A stretch of DNA of 64,000 nucleotides from Chloroflexota bacterium (lineage in GTDB: Bacteria; Chloroflexota; Anaerolineae; B4-G1): positions 62,001-126,000 of the forward strand of contig JAAEPW010001230.1 of the NCBI GenBank assembly GCA_024232355.1. Reading direction: 5' to 3'. The position numbers and the translations under genes are program-made. This document shows positions 1 to 9,821 of the stretch, piece after piece (position 1 is the first letter of the stretch; each line of letters opens with the position of its first letter). Below the pieces are notes generated by a model. That model worked only from the letters and a program-made list of their open reading frames with translations. It did no database searches and had not been told where the DNA came from.

Positions 1-1249
<1,249 letters not shown>

Positions 1250-1299
1250 GTCTTGTTCTCCTTACTCTAAAATCTTGTAAAGTACCCGCCACAGAGGAA

Positions 1300-2289
1300 C
1301 TAGACCTCTTCCGTTGCCTCTACATTTTCTTGTGCAACGGCTGGTGGTATATCTTCTACTGTTACGTCAGTTGCTGGTTCATTTAGAGCCTCGGTAGGTT
1401 CGGTCTGTTCTTGAGACTCTTCAACGATGCCCTCAGGTTCAATTGATTCATCTGCCAACGTCGCATCTGTAGCAGGTACTATTTCTTCTTCCTGCTCATC
1501 AAATGTTAATTCCTTTAGACGGGCCAGAGTGGCGGCGCTGAGATATTTTTCGTCCTCAATGCTGATTTCTTCACTCTCAAGAGCCTGTTCTGGCTCGTAA
1601 GCTTTTCGCTGGGCCACTCCTTCCAGTACAGCATCGGCAAATATTGAGGTGAGCAACTTGATCGCACGGATTGCATCGTCGTTGGCCGGAATTACGTAAT
1701 CAATTGGGTCGGGATTACAATTGGTGTCAACAATAGCTAGGATGGGAATGCCCAGTTTGTTGGCCTCTGCAACCGCAGTGGTTTCCCGCCGTACGTCCGC
1801 AACAAAGAGCAAGTCAGGGAGGTCTCGCATTTCTCTGATCCCCCCCAACCGGTTGTTAAGTTTCTCGATCTGACGTTGTAGACCAAGGGCCTCTTTCTTT
1901 GTCAGACGCTCAAAGTCACCCCGATCACGGCGCGCTTCCAAGTTGAGCAAGTAATCAATGCGCTGCCGGATGGTGCGCCAGTTGGTCAGTGTGCCGCCTA
2001 ACCAGCGCTGATTGACGTGGGGCATCGCGCAACGTTGTGCCTCTTGGGCAATAGTTTCCTGAGCCTGTCGCTTGGTGCCCACAAAAAGTATTGTGCCCCC
2101 AGAACCCACAGTATCCCGAACCAACTTGTAGTACTTGTTAAGTGCAGCAATAGTTTGCTGCAAATCTATGATGTGCACCCCATTGCGCTCTGTAAAGATG
2201 TATGATTTCATCTTTGGATTCCAGCGCCGGGTACGATGACCGAAGTGCACTCCCGTTTCTAGGAGTGCTTTCATGGAAACAACAGCCAT
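1300..2289 (-). CDS. rpsB: 30S ribosomal protein S2 with acidic C-terminal tail
   Basis: 329 residues. The N-terminal part is canonical S2: [20 protein letters not shown], then [10 protein letters not shown] and [13 protein letters not shown], and [13 protein letters not shown] near residue 200. S2 normally ends around residue 235-260. Here about 80 extra residues follow, rich in Glu, Asp, Pro and Thr with almost no basic residues, so they are probably disordered. A strong Shine-Dalgarno (AAGGAGG, 2296-2302) fixes the ATG start at 2289. First gene of rpsB-tsf-pyrH, with its own promoter upstream at 2406-2433. Confidence 0.95.
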   Translation of the reverse strand: MAVVSMKALLETGVHFGHRTRRWNPKMKSYIFTERNGVHIIDLQQTIAALNKYYKLVRDTVGSGGTILFVGTKRQAQETIAQEAQRCAMPHVNQRWLGGTLTNWRTIRQRIDYLLNLEARRDRGDFERLTKKEALGLQRQIEKLNNRLGGIREMRDLPDLLFVADVRRETTAVAEANKLGIPILAIVDTNCNPDPIDYVIPANDDAIRAIKLLTSIFADAVLEGVAQRKAYEPEQALESEEISIEDEKYLSAATLARLKELTFDEQEEEIVPATDATLADESIEPEGIVEESQEQTEPTEALNEPATDVTVEDIPPAVAQENVEATEEV

Positions 2290-2405
2290 AGAGGAACCTC
2301 CTTAATATGTTATTATCCTCCGCTTCCGTCAGCCCGCCGAGAAACCGGGACGGCTGTTTGCCCGGCACACTCTCTTTGGTCAGGAAACGTGTGAATTCTG
2401 CTATG

Positions 2406-2433
2406 ATTGTACCATAAAGTGGGATTTGGGCAA
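2406..2433 (-). promoter_or_regulatory. Probable promoter of rpsB-tsf-pyrH
   Basis: On the minus strand a -35-like TTGCCC (2428-2433) is separated by 16 bases from a -10-like TACAAT (2406-2411). About 110 bases of leader follow before the rpsB start. The leader is GC-rich with complementary CCGTC/GACGG and GCC/GGC stretches and could fold. Autoregulation of S2 through its leader is known in other bacteria; here it is only a possibility. Confidence 0.55.
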
Positions 2434-2448
2434 ATTCGTGCTATGCCT

Positions 2449-3135
2449 CTATTTACTTTTTTTTGGCTCTTGAGGTGCTTGGAAGCAATAACCCACTCGG
2501 CGAATAGTGCGCAGGTAGACTGGTGACTTGTGGTTGTCTTCAATGGCTATGCGCACCCAGTGGATGTGAACGTCGAGGGTGCGTGTATCTCCCATGTATT
2601 CGGTGTCCCACACCTGTTTCATCAGGTAGGCTCGGGTTAAAATTTCCCCCGGATGTCGTAGAAAAACCTCGAGGAGAGAGGCTTGCTTGGGAGTGAGATG
2701 AGTTTCGCGATCACCTCGGACCACACATCGCTGCTTGATGTTAAGCGTTACGTCGCCAGCTTGAAGCAGATCATCATCTGGAGCAGGTAATAGTCTGACT
2801 ACTCGGTTCGTCAGTTTTTTGGCAGAAAAGGGATAACGGAGATGGGCACGTGCACCTATACTGCGATCAATCTTTGCTCCCTCTGGCAGCAACATCAGGA
2901 CTGGAATGTCAAGGGCTGTATCTCGCAGCGTTTTGCAGAAACGACGACAACTGAAACGCAATGAGGGAGAGTCCAACACGATCACGGCTGGTTGAACCTC
3001 TTGCACCTTGGCAAGAGCATCTCTGCGTGTACGTGCTGTAACGACATGTTGGCCCTGACCGTTCAGGACAGGTGCCAAATATTCTGTCGTTGGTTTTCTG
3101 CCTTCCACAAGCAGAATAGTGTTGGTTTGTATCAA
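2449..3135 (-). CDS. OmpR-family DNA-binding response regulator with degenerate receiver
   Basis: 228 residues. The first ~115 resemble a receiver domain; residues ~125-220 form an OmpR/PhoB winged helix (LTPKQASLLEVFLRHPGEIL, then RTLDVHIHWVR and LRTIRRVGYCF). The putative phosphoacceptor Asp in VIVLDSPSL is kept. The usual acidic pair after beta-1 is reduced to one Glu (LLVEGR), and the invariant Lys before Pro-Phe is replaced (LRYPFSAKK). Phosphorylation-independent control is therefore plausible. No partner kinase lies beside it. The start is TTG at 3135, chosen because GGGGGAG precedes it by eight bases. It appears to be a single-gene unit upstream of rpsB on the same strand. Confidence 0.85.
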   Translation of the reverse strand: MIQTNTILLVEGRKPTTEYLAPVLNGQGQHVVTARTRRDALAKVQEVQPAVIVLDSPSLRFSCRRFCKTLRDTALDIPVLMLLPEGAKIDRSIGARAHLRYPFSAKKLTNRVVRLLPAPDDDLLQAGDVTLNIKQRCVVRGDRETHLTPKQASLLEVFLRHPGEILTRAYLMKQVWDTEYMGDTRTLDVHIHWVRIAIEDNHKSPVYLRTIRRVGYCFQAPQEPKKSK

Positions 3136-3304
3136 CTAGTGAACTCCCCCTGGTTCATTGTCATTTGTACTGTAACTTGTAACACTAAATAGATTATACT
3201 CGATCCCTTGGGCAAGGGCAAATCTGATAAACAAGAAAATCTTGGATTGATGCACCAAGCGGTATACTCGCATATATGGTGATTGCACGAGACTCCCTAA
3301 CTGG

Positions 3305-3724
3305 CTAGATATCACTTGATTGTGGTGGAGGCGCATCATTGATCGACAAGAGAGCCACTCGACGTACGGCATGCTGTTTAAGCAAAGCACGCATAGTCTT
3401 GAGTGGGTCGCAATGTAAGCGATGGAGCAAGCGACGCGGCGCCTCGGCTTTCTCTAGCCGCAGCCGATTCTTACGATACTCATCTAGAGGTATCTGCCGG
3501 ATTTGCTCTAATAATTCCTCTTGGCTTTCAGCCAGAAACAAAACCTGATGCTGCCCAAAGTCTCGCAGTTCACGTGTGGATTTCCGGCCACTGATACGGT
3601 GTTGATGGCAACGAATCCGCCCAAACAGAGGCTCCAACATCAGGTTATCTGAGTGTAAACCTGAGATATCGTAACAGGACAACAAATCGGAGCCATAATT
3701 GTCAAGTGCCTTGCCGTTCGGCAA
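3305..3724 (-). pseudogene. Transposase C-terminal remnant
   Basis: 139 readable codons without a convincing start: the only in-frame initiator is TTG and no ribosome site precedes it. The piece with LEPLFGRIRCHQHRISGRKS followed by TRELRDFGQHQVLFLAES recalls the C-terminal region of transposases seen in cyanobacteria and Chloroflexota, where an N-rich start and a basic RISGRKS stretch precede a short helical tail. No terminal repeats or N-terminal catalytic domain were found, so it reads as a decayed insertion. Its upstream edge overlaps the promoter of the CBS-ACT gene. The family assignment comes from remembered resemblance and needs a search. Confidence 0.5.
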
Positions 3725-3738
3725 AAGACGAGTATAAT
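3711..3738 (+). promoter_or_regulatory. Promoter of the CBS-ACT gene
   Basis: TTGCCG (3711-3716), a 16-base spacer and a perfect TATAAT (3733-3738) lie 30 bases before the ATG at 3768. A strong AAGGAGG ribosome-binding site follows. Confidence 0.6.
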
Positions 3739-3767
3739 GAGGGAGCTATTCGTAAGGAGGCTAGGCT

Positions 3768-4406
3768 ATGTTTGTACGAGATTGTATGACGCTCAACCCC
3801 ATCACTGTTCGACCAGATAGCGATCCACTGGCGGCTGTGTCTTTGATCAAGTGCGGTGATTTTCGGCGTTTACCAGTTGTAGATACAGAAGGTAAATTGG
3901 TTGGGATTGTAACTCACAATGACCTGGAAGTGTTTCTATCCAAAGCCGAGTCTCCTGGTATCATCAGACGGCAACATCGCGTGGCACAGGTGATGAGTCA
4001 GGATGTGATGATGGTGCCCTCCGACTGTCCCCTGGAAGAGGCCGCTAGCTTGATGGTGGAACACAAAATCGGCAGTCTGCCAGTGGTGGAGGATGAACGG
4101 GTTATTGGTATAATCACCGAGACTGATATTTTTAGACAGTTTGCGGCTGTACTAGGAGGGGGGACCGACTCGCTCAGATTGACGCTTCAGGTGCCCAATG
4201 TTCCCGGTCAATTGGCCGAGTTGTCCAGTCGCATCGCACAAACAGGCGGTAACATCTCCTCTGTAGTTGCCTACGATGCTGACCAACCCGAGCGAATCAA
4301 CATCACACTTCGGGTAGAAGGAATTGAGCAGGAGACAGTGCTAGAGGCTATATCGGACCAATTCCAGCTCAATGTGCTTCATATGTGGGATGGTGCCGAT
4401 AAGTAA
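3768..4406 (+). CDS. Tandem CBS-domain protein with C-terminal ACT domain
   Basis: 212 residues. Two CBS motifs (residues ~1-60, MFVRDCMTLNPITVRPDSDP; and ~75-130, VAQVMSQDVMMVPSDCPLEE) are followed by an ACT domain (~138-205, LRLTLQVPNVPGQLAELSSR). This is the layout of AcuB-like proteins. CBS pairs usually bind adenine nucleotides and ACT domains small metabolites such as amino acids, so a cytoplasmic ligand-sensing role is likely. The ligand cannot be read from the sequence. It has its own promoter and strong ribosome site, and is transcribed toward the opposing gene at 4495-5547. Confidence 0.85.
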   Translation: MFVRDCMTLNPITVRPDSDPLAAVSLIKCGDFRRLPVVDTEGKLVGIVTHNDLEVFLSKAESPGIIRRQHRVAQVMSQDVMMVPSDCPLEEAASLMVEHKIGSLPVVEDERVIGIITETDIFRQFAAVLGGGTDSLRLTLQVPNVPGQLAELSSRIAQTGGNISSVVAYDADQPERINITLRVEGIEQETVLEAISDQFQLNVLHMWDGADK

Positions 4407-4494
4407 GAATAGTCTGTTTTGCTCAGGAACTGTTCAAGAATGATCGTACATTCTGATACGTATTTCCCAAGTATCTGCTGTATCTGAACAACGT

Positions 4495-5547
4495 TTATAC
4501 CATCAATGTTTTGACTCGTTCTTTTTCCATTGGCTCGACTGTCAGGATCTGTGGCTCGTCCTGCTTTTGCTGACTAGTGGCATCGCGCATCACGACGCGT
4601 ACAGCCGGCTCGTTGTTGCCGTCAGAATACCCCGCAGTAATCCGCGCCGCTAATTCGACATCCGCTTGCAATGGTTTACCGGGTACCAAAGTCGTTGGAC
4701 CAGGATGATCCATAGTCGTGAGCAAAACACCTTTTACGTTGCAATTCTCCAGGTAGTCATTTTCTCGCTCGTGTCGCCCAACGATCACTTTACATCCAGA
4801 GATTAGGCGTATATGTCGTCCTACCGCCAAAAGCTGTACTTGATCCAAAGCTATTGCCGCGGCTCCATCGTGGGTCAGAAAATCGTTCAAACGACGTGAG
4901 TAGGTCTTGTCAATCAAATAACAACAACCACCGGAGGGTTGTGTATAGTCGGTGATGCCAAATTGCTCTGCCAGAGCAATTTGTGGTTTGCGCCCTCTTC
5001 CATTGATAGCGTACAGTTTCTCTCGATTTACCCAACCTCGTTCTTCGGGCACAGTTGTCTTGAGGAGTTTTGCAGAGAGAGGACGAAGCAGATAGCCTCT
5101 CAAACCGCTTTCACGTTCGACGGTGTTGAGACTGGGGCGCATCTGGCTTTTGGGTCGCTGTCCGACCACTTCACCCGTAAAGACAAAATGATAACCATGC
5201 TCCTTCATCCACATCTTTGCCTGACGAAGTAAAAAAATGCGACAATCCACACAGGGGTTCATCCCCGAACCATATCCATAGCGGGGATTAAGTACCAAGG
5301 GTAGGTATTCGTCAGAAACGTCGATCACCTGTAGATCAACTCCCAGCGTTGTGGCTGCCCATTCTGCATCAAAACGCATAGCAGGCCCGCGTCCAGCCAA
5401 GCGGCTTCGCTCCACGTAGGAAAATGTAGTGCGAAAGTGCAGCGCGGTGACCTCGATGTTCTGTTCGAGCATGACCCGGATGGCCAAAGTGCTATCAAGT
5501 CCACCCGAAAGCATACCCACTGCCTTGATCCGTTCTTTTTTCTTCAT
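4495..5547 (-). CDS. MnmA/ThiI-like ATP-pyrophosphatase (tRNA thiolation family)
   Basis: 350 residues. The PP-loop motif SGGLDS (residues ~14-19) marks an N-type ATP pyrophosphatase that adenylates its substrate. Two cysteine sites match sulfur-transfer enzymes of the MnmA group: NPCVDC (~95) and GGCC (~210), the latter followed by YLIDKTYSRRLNDFL. A role in 2-thiouridine formation in tRNA, or another sulfur insertion into RNA, is inferred; the protein is shorter and more divergent than classical MnmA. The ATG at 5547 is preferred over an in-frame start 33 bases upstream because GGAG lies just before it. Confidence 0.75.
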   Translation of the reverse strand: MKKKERIKAVGMLSGGLDSTLAIRVMLEQNIEVTALHFRTTFSYVERSRLAGRGPAMRFDAEWAATTLGVDLQVIDVSDEYLPLVLNPRYGYGSGMNPCVDCRIFLLRQAKMWMKEHGYHFVFTGEVVGQRPKSQMRPSLNTVERESGLRGYLLRPLSAKLLKTTVPEERGWVNREKLYAINGRGRKPQIALAEQFGITDYTQPSGGCCYLIDKTYSRRLNDFLTHDGAAAIALDQVQLLAVGRHIRLISGCKVIVGRHERENDYLENCNVKGVLLTTMDHPGPTTLVPGKPLQADVELAARITAGYSDGNNEPAVRVVMRDATSQQKQDEPQILTVEPMEKERVKTLMV

Positions 5548-5703
5548 TAATACTCCATTCATTGAAGGGGAGCATACCACGAGATTAAAGGATCGTCAAC
5601 TTGTTGTTCGGTACAAACGTCAGAGTGAATCGGGGAAGGATGACACTAACAGTCGAACAGTGGCTTGGTTATACTAGTGGCGATTATGGGGGCAAGTTAG
5701 GAA

Positions 5704-6087
5704 ATGGCACCAACGCGATTATTAATTATTGACGACCATGATGTTGTGCGCGAGGCACTTGAGGCTCGGTTGCAAACTACAACCAGGGTCGAGATTGTTG
5801 GCTGCACTGGGTGCTGGCGAACTGGTTTGCGAGATGCAGTGAGATTGAAACCTGACGTTGTGCTGTTAGAGACCAAGCGGTCAGACGGACAAGGGCTCGA
5901 AATGTTGCATAACCTGGCAAAAGAGTGTCCTAACACCAGTATCGTTATTCTTACCTCTTATCTTGATGCCGAAGAGCAGGCTGAGGCTCATCGTGTAGGC
6001 GTTATGCGTTATATTCTCAAGGACATTGACACATCTCAATTGGTACATGAAATTCAACTCTCTGTGCGCCCCCAAGCGATGATCTAG
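5704..6087 (+). CDS. Stand-alone receiver domain with Glu at the phosphoacceptor site
   Basis: 127 residues, receiver domain only. Beta-1 has the acidic pair (LLIIDDHDVVREALEARL), as in NarL-type receivers. The conserved Thr/Ser (IVILTSY) and Lys (YILKDIDTS) are also present. At the usual phosphoacceptor the protein reads DVVLLETKRSDG, with Glu in place of Asp. Glu at this site often mimics a phosphorylated or locked state, so constant signalling is possible. No output domain follows; after the stop there is only an 8-bp hairpin and intergenic DNA. AGGAA precedes the ATG. Confidence 0.8.
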   Translation: MAPTRLLIIDDHDVVREALEARLQTTTRVEIVGCTGCWRTGLRDAVRLKPDVVLLETKRSDGQGLEMLHNLAKECPNTSIVILTSYLDAEEQAEAHRVGVMRYILKDIDTSQLVHEIQLSVRPQAMI

Positions 6088-6089
6088 GC

Positions 6090-6110
6090 GTGTCACGCAT
6101 CTCGTGACAC
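6090..6110 (+). terminator. Hairpin after the receiver gene
   Basis: GTGTCACG (6090-6097), a five-base loop and CGTGACAC (6103-6110) form a perfect 8-bp stem three bases after the stop codon. There is no T-run, so it may be a weak terminator, an mRNA 3' stabiliser or a protein-binding palindrome. The rest of 6111-6402 is AT-rich and shows no gene. Confidence 0.4.
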
Positions 6111-6402
6111 TATGCCACTGTTAACCTCTATTTGATAATTGTTCGATACGATGTTCCCTTTCATCAGTCAGTGATGATACTAGCACTCCTCTTCGCACGC
6201 TTGCCTGTGTCATACTCTGGTTGCTGTCCTTGCACGGGTTTGATCTTTGGTGATAATCCTCTCTTTTTCTTGCTTTGCTTCCGTTGCATACTGCTCATAT
6301 ACCGTTTGTCACGTCAATTCCTCGAATCGCTTTCTAACTAAATTGCCTGACTTGTTTTGGTCAATTATCCTATCGTTGATAGAAATATCTCTGTTTTTGC
6401 TA

Positions 6403-6448
6403 TTGACAATTTATTCACATTATGGTATTATAGTACTAGACTACTATA
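6403..6448 (+). promoter_or_regulatory. Promoter and palindromic operator of the PadR operon
   Basis: A consensus -35 TTGACA (6403-6408), a 17-base spacer and a near-consensus -10 TATTAT (6426-6431). A perfect inverted repeat TATAGTA-N6-TACTATA (6429-6448) covers the end of the -10 and the likely transcription start. The position is ideal for repression, and the first gene encodes a PadR regulator, so autoregulation is the simplest reading. Confidence 0.75.
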
Positions 6449-6474
6449 GTTATAGAGTAGAGAGGTGTGATAGG

Positions 6475-7014
6475 ATGACAACTAATACGGAACTGGTTAT
6501 CTTGAGCCTTGTTGCTGAGAAACCTCGTCATGGATATGAGATCGAGCAAGTGATTGAGGAACGCGGCATGCGAGACTGGACCGAGATTGGCTTTTCTTCC
6601 ATCTATTACCTGCTCAAAAAGCTTGAGCAAGCTGAACTGATAAAAGGACAATTGAAGGAGGCTGAGCGCGGTCCAGCGCGCAAGGTTTACCAGCCGACGC
6701 CAGTGGGATACAAAGTGTTGTGCGATGGTGTGCTTGAAGCACTTTCCACACCCCACCGCTGCTACTCACCGCTGCAACTGGGGTTGGCCAATCTGCCCAT
6801 TATTGCACCCGCCGAGGTGTTAACCGCGTTGAGCCTCTACCAGGATGGGTTAATTGCTAGACTAGAGCATGTGCGGGTGCGTTGGGAATCTCAACGTCCA
6901 CTACCTTACTTTGTGGATGCTATGTTTGAGCATACCATCGCTATGGGCGAGGCAGAACTCGGATGGTTGGAGAAATTCATTAAACAAGTGGAGGAACAAA
7001 ATGGAAAAGACTGA
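6475..7014 (+). CDS. PadR-family transcriptional regulator
   Basis: 179 residues. The N-terminal winged helix is typical PadR: TELVILSLVAEKPRHGYEIE, then WTEIGFSSIYYLLKKLEQA and a wing with RKVYQPTPVGYKVL. The C-terminal part (~100-179) is the helical dimerisation arm of the longer PadR type. PadR proteins usually repress their own operon and respond to small toxic molecules. The ATG at 6475 follows AGAGGTG; in-frame codons further upstream are outside the transcript predicted from the promoter. It overlaps the next gene by 14 bases, so the two are translationally coupled. Confidence 0.92.
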   Translation: MTTNTELVILSLVAEKPRHGYEIEQVIEERGMRDWTEIGFSSIYYLLKKLEQAELIKGQLKEAERGPARKVYQPTPVGYKVLCDGVLEALSTPHRCYSPLQLGLANLPIIAPAEVLTALSLYQDGLIARLEHVRVRWESQRPLPYFVDAMFEHTIAMGEAELGWLEKFIKQVEEQNGKD

Positions 7015-7615
7015 TTTCAGGAAAGAATTGAAGCATTTGTACAAGCCCTCGACCAAGGCGTTCGCGGTCGTTGATGTACCGTCGATGCAGTTTCTGATGG
7101 TCGACGGGCACGGTGACCCAAACACGGCACAGGAATACAAGGATGCTATTGAGACGCTGTATCCCGTAGCCTACAAGCTCAAGTTTATGAGCAAGAAAGA
7201 GTTGGAAAGGGATTACGTCGTCATGTCTCTAGAAGGACTGTGGTGGGCGGAAGATATGGAGACGTTCACAACCAGGGAAAAAAGCGCCTGGGATTGGACA
7301 ATGATGATTATGCAACCCGAGTGGATTACCCAGGAGATGTTTGAAGCGGCAGTAAAGCAGGTGGAGAAAAAAGCTCTACCCTCGCTTTCCAAGATGCGTT
7401 TGGAGACGTACTATGAGGGTCTTGCGGTACAGATTATGCACATTGGTTCGTACGACGACGAGGGGCCAACGTTGCATCGTCTGCACCATGAATTCATTCC
7501 CCAAAACGGTTTCGAGATGTCAGGCAAGCATCACGAGATCTATTTGAGTGACGTTCGCAGAGTCGCGCCGGAAAAGCTCAAGACCGTACTTCGGCAGCCG
7601 GTCAAGAAAGTTTGA
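7001..7615 (+). CDS. GyrI-like small-molecule-binding domain protein
   Basis: 204 residues. The opening (KTDFRKELKHLYKPSTKAFA, then VVDVPSMQFLMVDGHGDPN) and the aromatic-rich core (LEGLWWAEDM, WDWTMMIMQP) match stand-alone GyrI-like domains, relatives of the ligand-binding half of AraC/BmrR regulators. Such proteins bind or hydrolyse hydrophobic or cationic small molecules, and their genes often sit beside PadR or MerR regulators. The start at 7001 has GAGGAAC upstream and lies inside the PadR reading frame. Role here: probable ligand sink or detoxifying partner in the operon, by inference. Confidence 0.82.
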   Translation: MEKTDFRKELKHLYKPSTKAFAVVDVPSMQFLMVDGHGDPNTAQEYKDAIETLYPVAYKLKFMSKKELERDYVVMSLEGLWWAEDMETFTTREKSAWDWTMMIMQPEWITQEMFEAAVKQVEKKALPSLSKMRLETYYEGLAVQIMHIGSYDDEGPTLHRLHHEFIPQNGFEMSGKHHEIYLSDVRRVAPEKLKTVLRQPVKKV

Positions 7616-7629
7616 TAGGAGATAAAGAA

Positions 7630-8706
7630 ATGGATGTGAAAAAGATCATCATTATCGCAGTCATAGTTCTAGTTGTGTTGGTCGTCAGTGCGGGAGTGTA
7701 CTTTTGGTATTTGATGAGAAAACCACTGTACAAACCAGGGATGGTTCGCGCGGGCAAGAACCTTCGTGCCCCGTTGACACCGCCAGAGCAAGTAGACGGC
7801 GATAGCTTTTGGAGGGTTGAAGAGGACATTGAATTGTATCACTTTGCTGTGGGCGGGGGGCGAAATGTCTTGATCGTCCACGGCGGGCCGGGATTTCCAA
7901 ATCGTGAGCCTTGGCCGGGATTGGAATCGCTTACAGGTGATTACGAGTTCCACTATTATGACCAGCGGGGATGTGGCAAGTCCACCAGGCCCATAGACAC
8001 GTTCTCTTCTACCAACTATTATGAAAACATGACCACATTGGATAAAACGCTGGGTCTGGGCGCTCAGATTGCCGACATTGAAAGAATACGCCATATCCTT
8101 GGGGATGAAAAGCTCATCATCATCGGGCACTCGTGGGGTGGGTTTATGGCCTCGTTGTATGCGGCCGAGTTTCCCGAGCACGTTGAAGCGTTGATCCTGA
8201 TTGCTCCCGCAGACGTCCTCGTGATGTCTCAAGATCAAGGTGGGGGACTCTTTGAAGAGGTCAGGAAACGTCTACCAGAAAATATGAAAGCGGATTTTGA
8301 CGCTTACTTGGAAGACTATCTTGACTATCAGAATATTTTCACCAAGTCCGAAGCTGACTTGGTAGCGTCAAACAACGAGTTTGGCAGGTACTTTGTGGCC
8401 GCAATTGAGGCTGAAGCATCAGAACAGGGCGAACAAGGTGATGCGGGTGGTTGGATGGTCCACGCGATGTACTTTAGTATGGGGTTGCAACACGATTACC
8501 GCGATGCAGTGAAGGATGTGACAGTACCGGTGTTCGTTATCCACGGGGCCGATGATTTTCAGACGGAGCAGGTCAGTTATATCTATGTAGATGCCTTTCC
8601 CAACGCCAGGTTTCACGTCATAGAGAACGCGGGACACGCGTCCTTTAGCGATCAGCCAAAGGAATTTGCAACCGTGACAAACGATTTCTTGAGTGAACTA
8701 CGATGA
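7630..8706 (+). CDS. Membrane-anchored alpha/beta hydrolase (proline iminopeptidase-like, S33)
   Basis: 358 residues. An N-terminal hydrophobic anchor (residues ~6-27, rich in Ile and Val) ends in YFWYLMRKP, so the catalytic domain probably faces outward. The oxyanion motif HGGPG (~88-92), nucleophile elbow GHSWGG (~172), acid Asp in IHGADD (~308) and His in NAGHASF (~337) complete the triad expected of the S33/proline iminopeptidase group. AGGAG eight bases before the ATG at 7630 decides the start over an in-frame TTG at 7612. The substrate is unknown. Its stop overlaps an ATG by four bases, and the next gene starts 15 bases downstream. Confidence 0.85.
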   Translation: MDVKKIIIIAVIVLVVLVVSAGVYFWYLMRKPLYKPGMVRAGKNLRAPLTPPEQVDGDSFWRVEEDIELYHFAVGGGRNVLIVHGGPGFPNREPWPGLESLTGDYEFHYYDQRGCGKSTRPIDTFSSTNYYENMTTLDKTLGLGAQIADIERIRHILGDEKLIIIGHSWGGFMASLYAAEFPEHVEALILIAPADVLVMSQDQGGGLFEEVRKRLPENMKADFDAYLEDYLDYQNIFTKSEADLVASNNEFGRYFVAAIEAEASEQGEQGDAGGWMVHAMYFSMGLQHDYRDAVKDVTVPVFVIHGADDFQTEQVSYIYVDAFPNARFHVIENAGHASFSDQPKEFATVTNDFLSELR

Positions 8707-8720
8707 CAAGGAGTATGGGC

Positions 8721-9773
8721 ATGAAACTGATTGAACTACCGCACAAAGTTTGCGGGATGACCTGTATGATCAATGGCTTGGAAGATCTGTACGAGCAAAA
8801 GACTGGTGTTCGATTGCCCGATTGGCTCCTGCTTCACACAAGTGGCTTGCTTGGGTTTGTTTATATCAAGAACAAGAATGCGCCTACACCACGCATGGTT
8901 TTCTGGGGGATGCAGATAGCCAAATATCAGTACGAGGCGCTGGCGGACGTCGTCGGGTTCACATGGCAGATGGCGGAAAACCGCAGCTTTCCATTCACGC
9001 TCAAGGGAGCTAAAAAATCCATTGACCAGGGCACGCCGGCTCTCTTGGGCGCGCTCGATATGTATCACCTGCCCTATTACGAAAAGTTCTACCACAATTT
9101 TCACATACCCATTCATCACGTTCTGATGGTGGGCTACGACGATGCGCGGGAGGTTGTGCTGGTACTAGATTGCGACCGTGCCGAGGTACAGGTGATTCCC
9201 TACACTAACCTGGAATTGGCTTGGGATGTGACCATCCCCGGTATGGGCAAAAAGAATACATTTTACACTTTTGAGTTCAACGGCCAGGTGGCGGATGTTG
9301 AAACCATCGCCCGTAAGGGACTGCGGAAACGGGCAACCGAGATGCTCGCACCACCAGCTAGTATGTTTGGTATCAAGGGAATGCGCAAGTTGGTTCGCGA
9401 GTTGCCGCGCTGGTCGGAGCAGCTCGACGCGAAACAGTTTGATATCTCCATACGTCATCTGGTCGAGTACACTGGTTTTCCGCCCATTCCCCCGAATCGT
9501 CTCACGGGCTATGACGATGCGCCGGATAACCACGCTGGAGGACGGGACGTGTTTGCTGGTTTGTTACGTCGGCTGGCGCGAGAGTATGATGAGCCTGTGT
9601 GGATCGAGGCGGCCACTTTGTTCGACCAATCGGGACAAGTGTTGGTCGAGTTGACGGATATGATGGTAGATTACATTCTGGGCGAGCGCAACACGCTCAA
9701 GCCTGCCTCAGAGTTGCTTACAGAGATAGCAGACCTGGAAGAACGGGCATTCTGTGCGATTCGTGATGCATGA
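8721..9773 (+). CDS. BtrH N-terminal-domain protein (DUF4872-like), copy 1
   Basis: 350 residues. It starts MKLIELPHKVCGMTCMINGL and has a central GVPHH-type region read here as IPIHHVLMVGYDD, with LDCDRAEVQVIPYTNLELAW after it. That layout matches the BtrH_N/DUF4872 family, named for the acyltransferase that moves gamma-glutamyl groups in butirosin synthesis and possessing a papain-like Cys/His fold. Cys residues near 12 and 16 and the His pair near 134 are candidates for the active site. The start at 8721 is preferred because GGAG lies seven bases ahead; ATGs at 8703 and 8715 are less well placed. A paralogue follows after 48 bases. Confidence 0.72.
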   Translation: MKLIELPHKVCGMTCMINGLEDLYEQKTGVRLPDWLLLHTSGLLGFVYIKNKNAPTPRMVFWGMQIAKYQYEALADVVGFTWQMAENRSFPFTLKGAKKSIDQGTPALLGALDMYHLPYYEKFYHNFHIPIHHVLMVGYDDAREVVLVLDCDRAEVQVIPYTNLELAWDVTIPGMGKKNTFYTFEFNGQVADVETIARKGLRKRATEMLAPPASMFGIKGMRKLVRELPRWSEQLDAKQFDISIRHLVEYTGFPPIPPNRLTGYDDAPDNHAGGRDVFAGLLRRLAREYDEPVWIEAATLFDQSGQVLVELTDMMVDYILGERNTLKPASELLTEIADLEERAFCAIRDA

Positions 9774-9821
9774 GAAGACACGAGCAACAAATGCCATTAC
9801 AAGCAAGCAAGGAGAAGAGAA

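Noticed and set aside
2017..2205. Short open frames opposite or inside rpsB, uvrA and the STAS genes
   Set aside because: They are shadows of well-supported genes in other frames, with no ribosome sites and low-complexity or Arg/Ser-rich translations.
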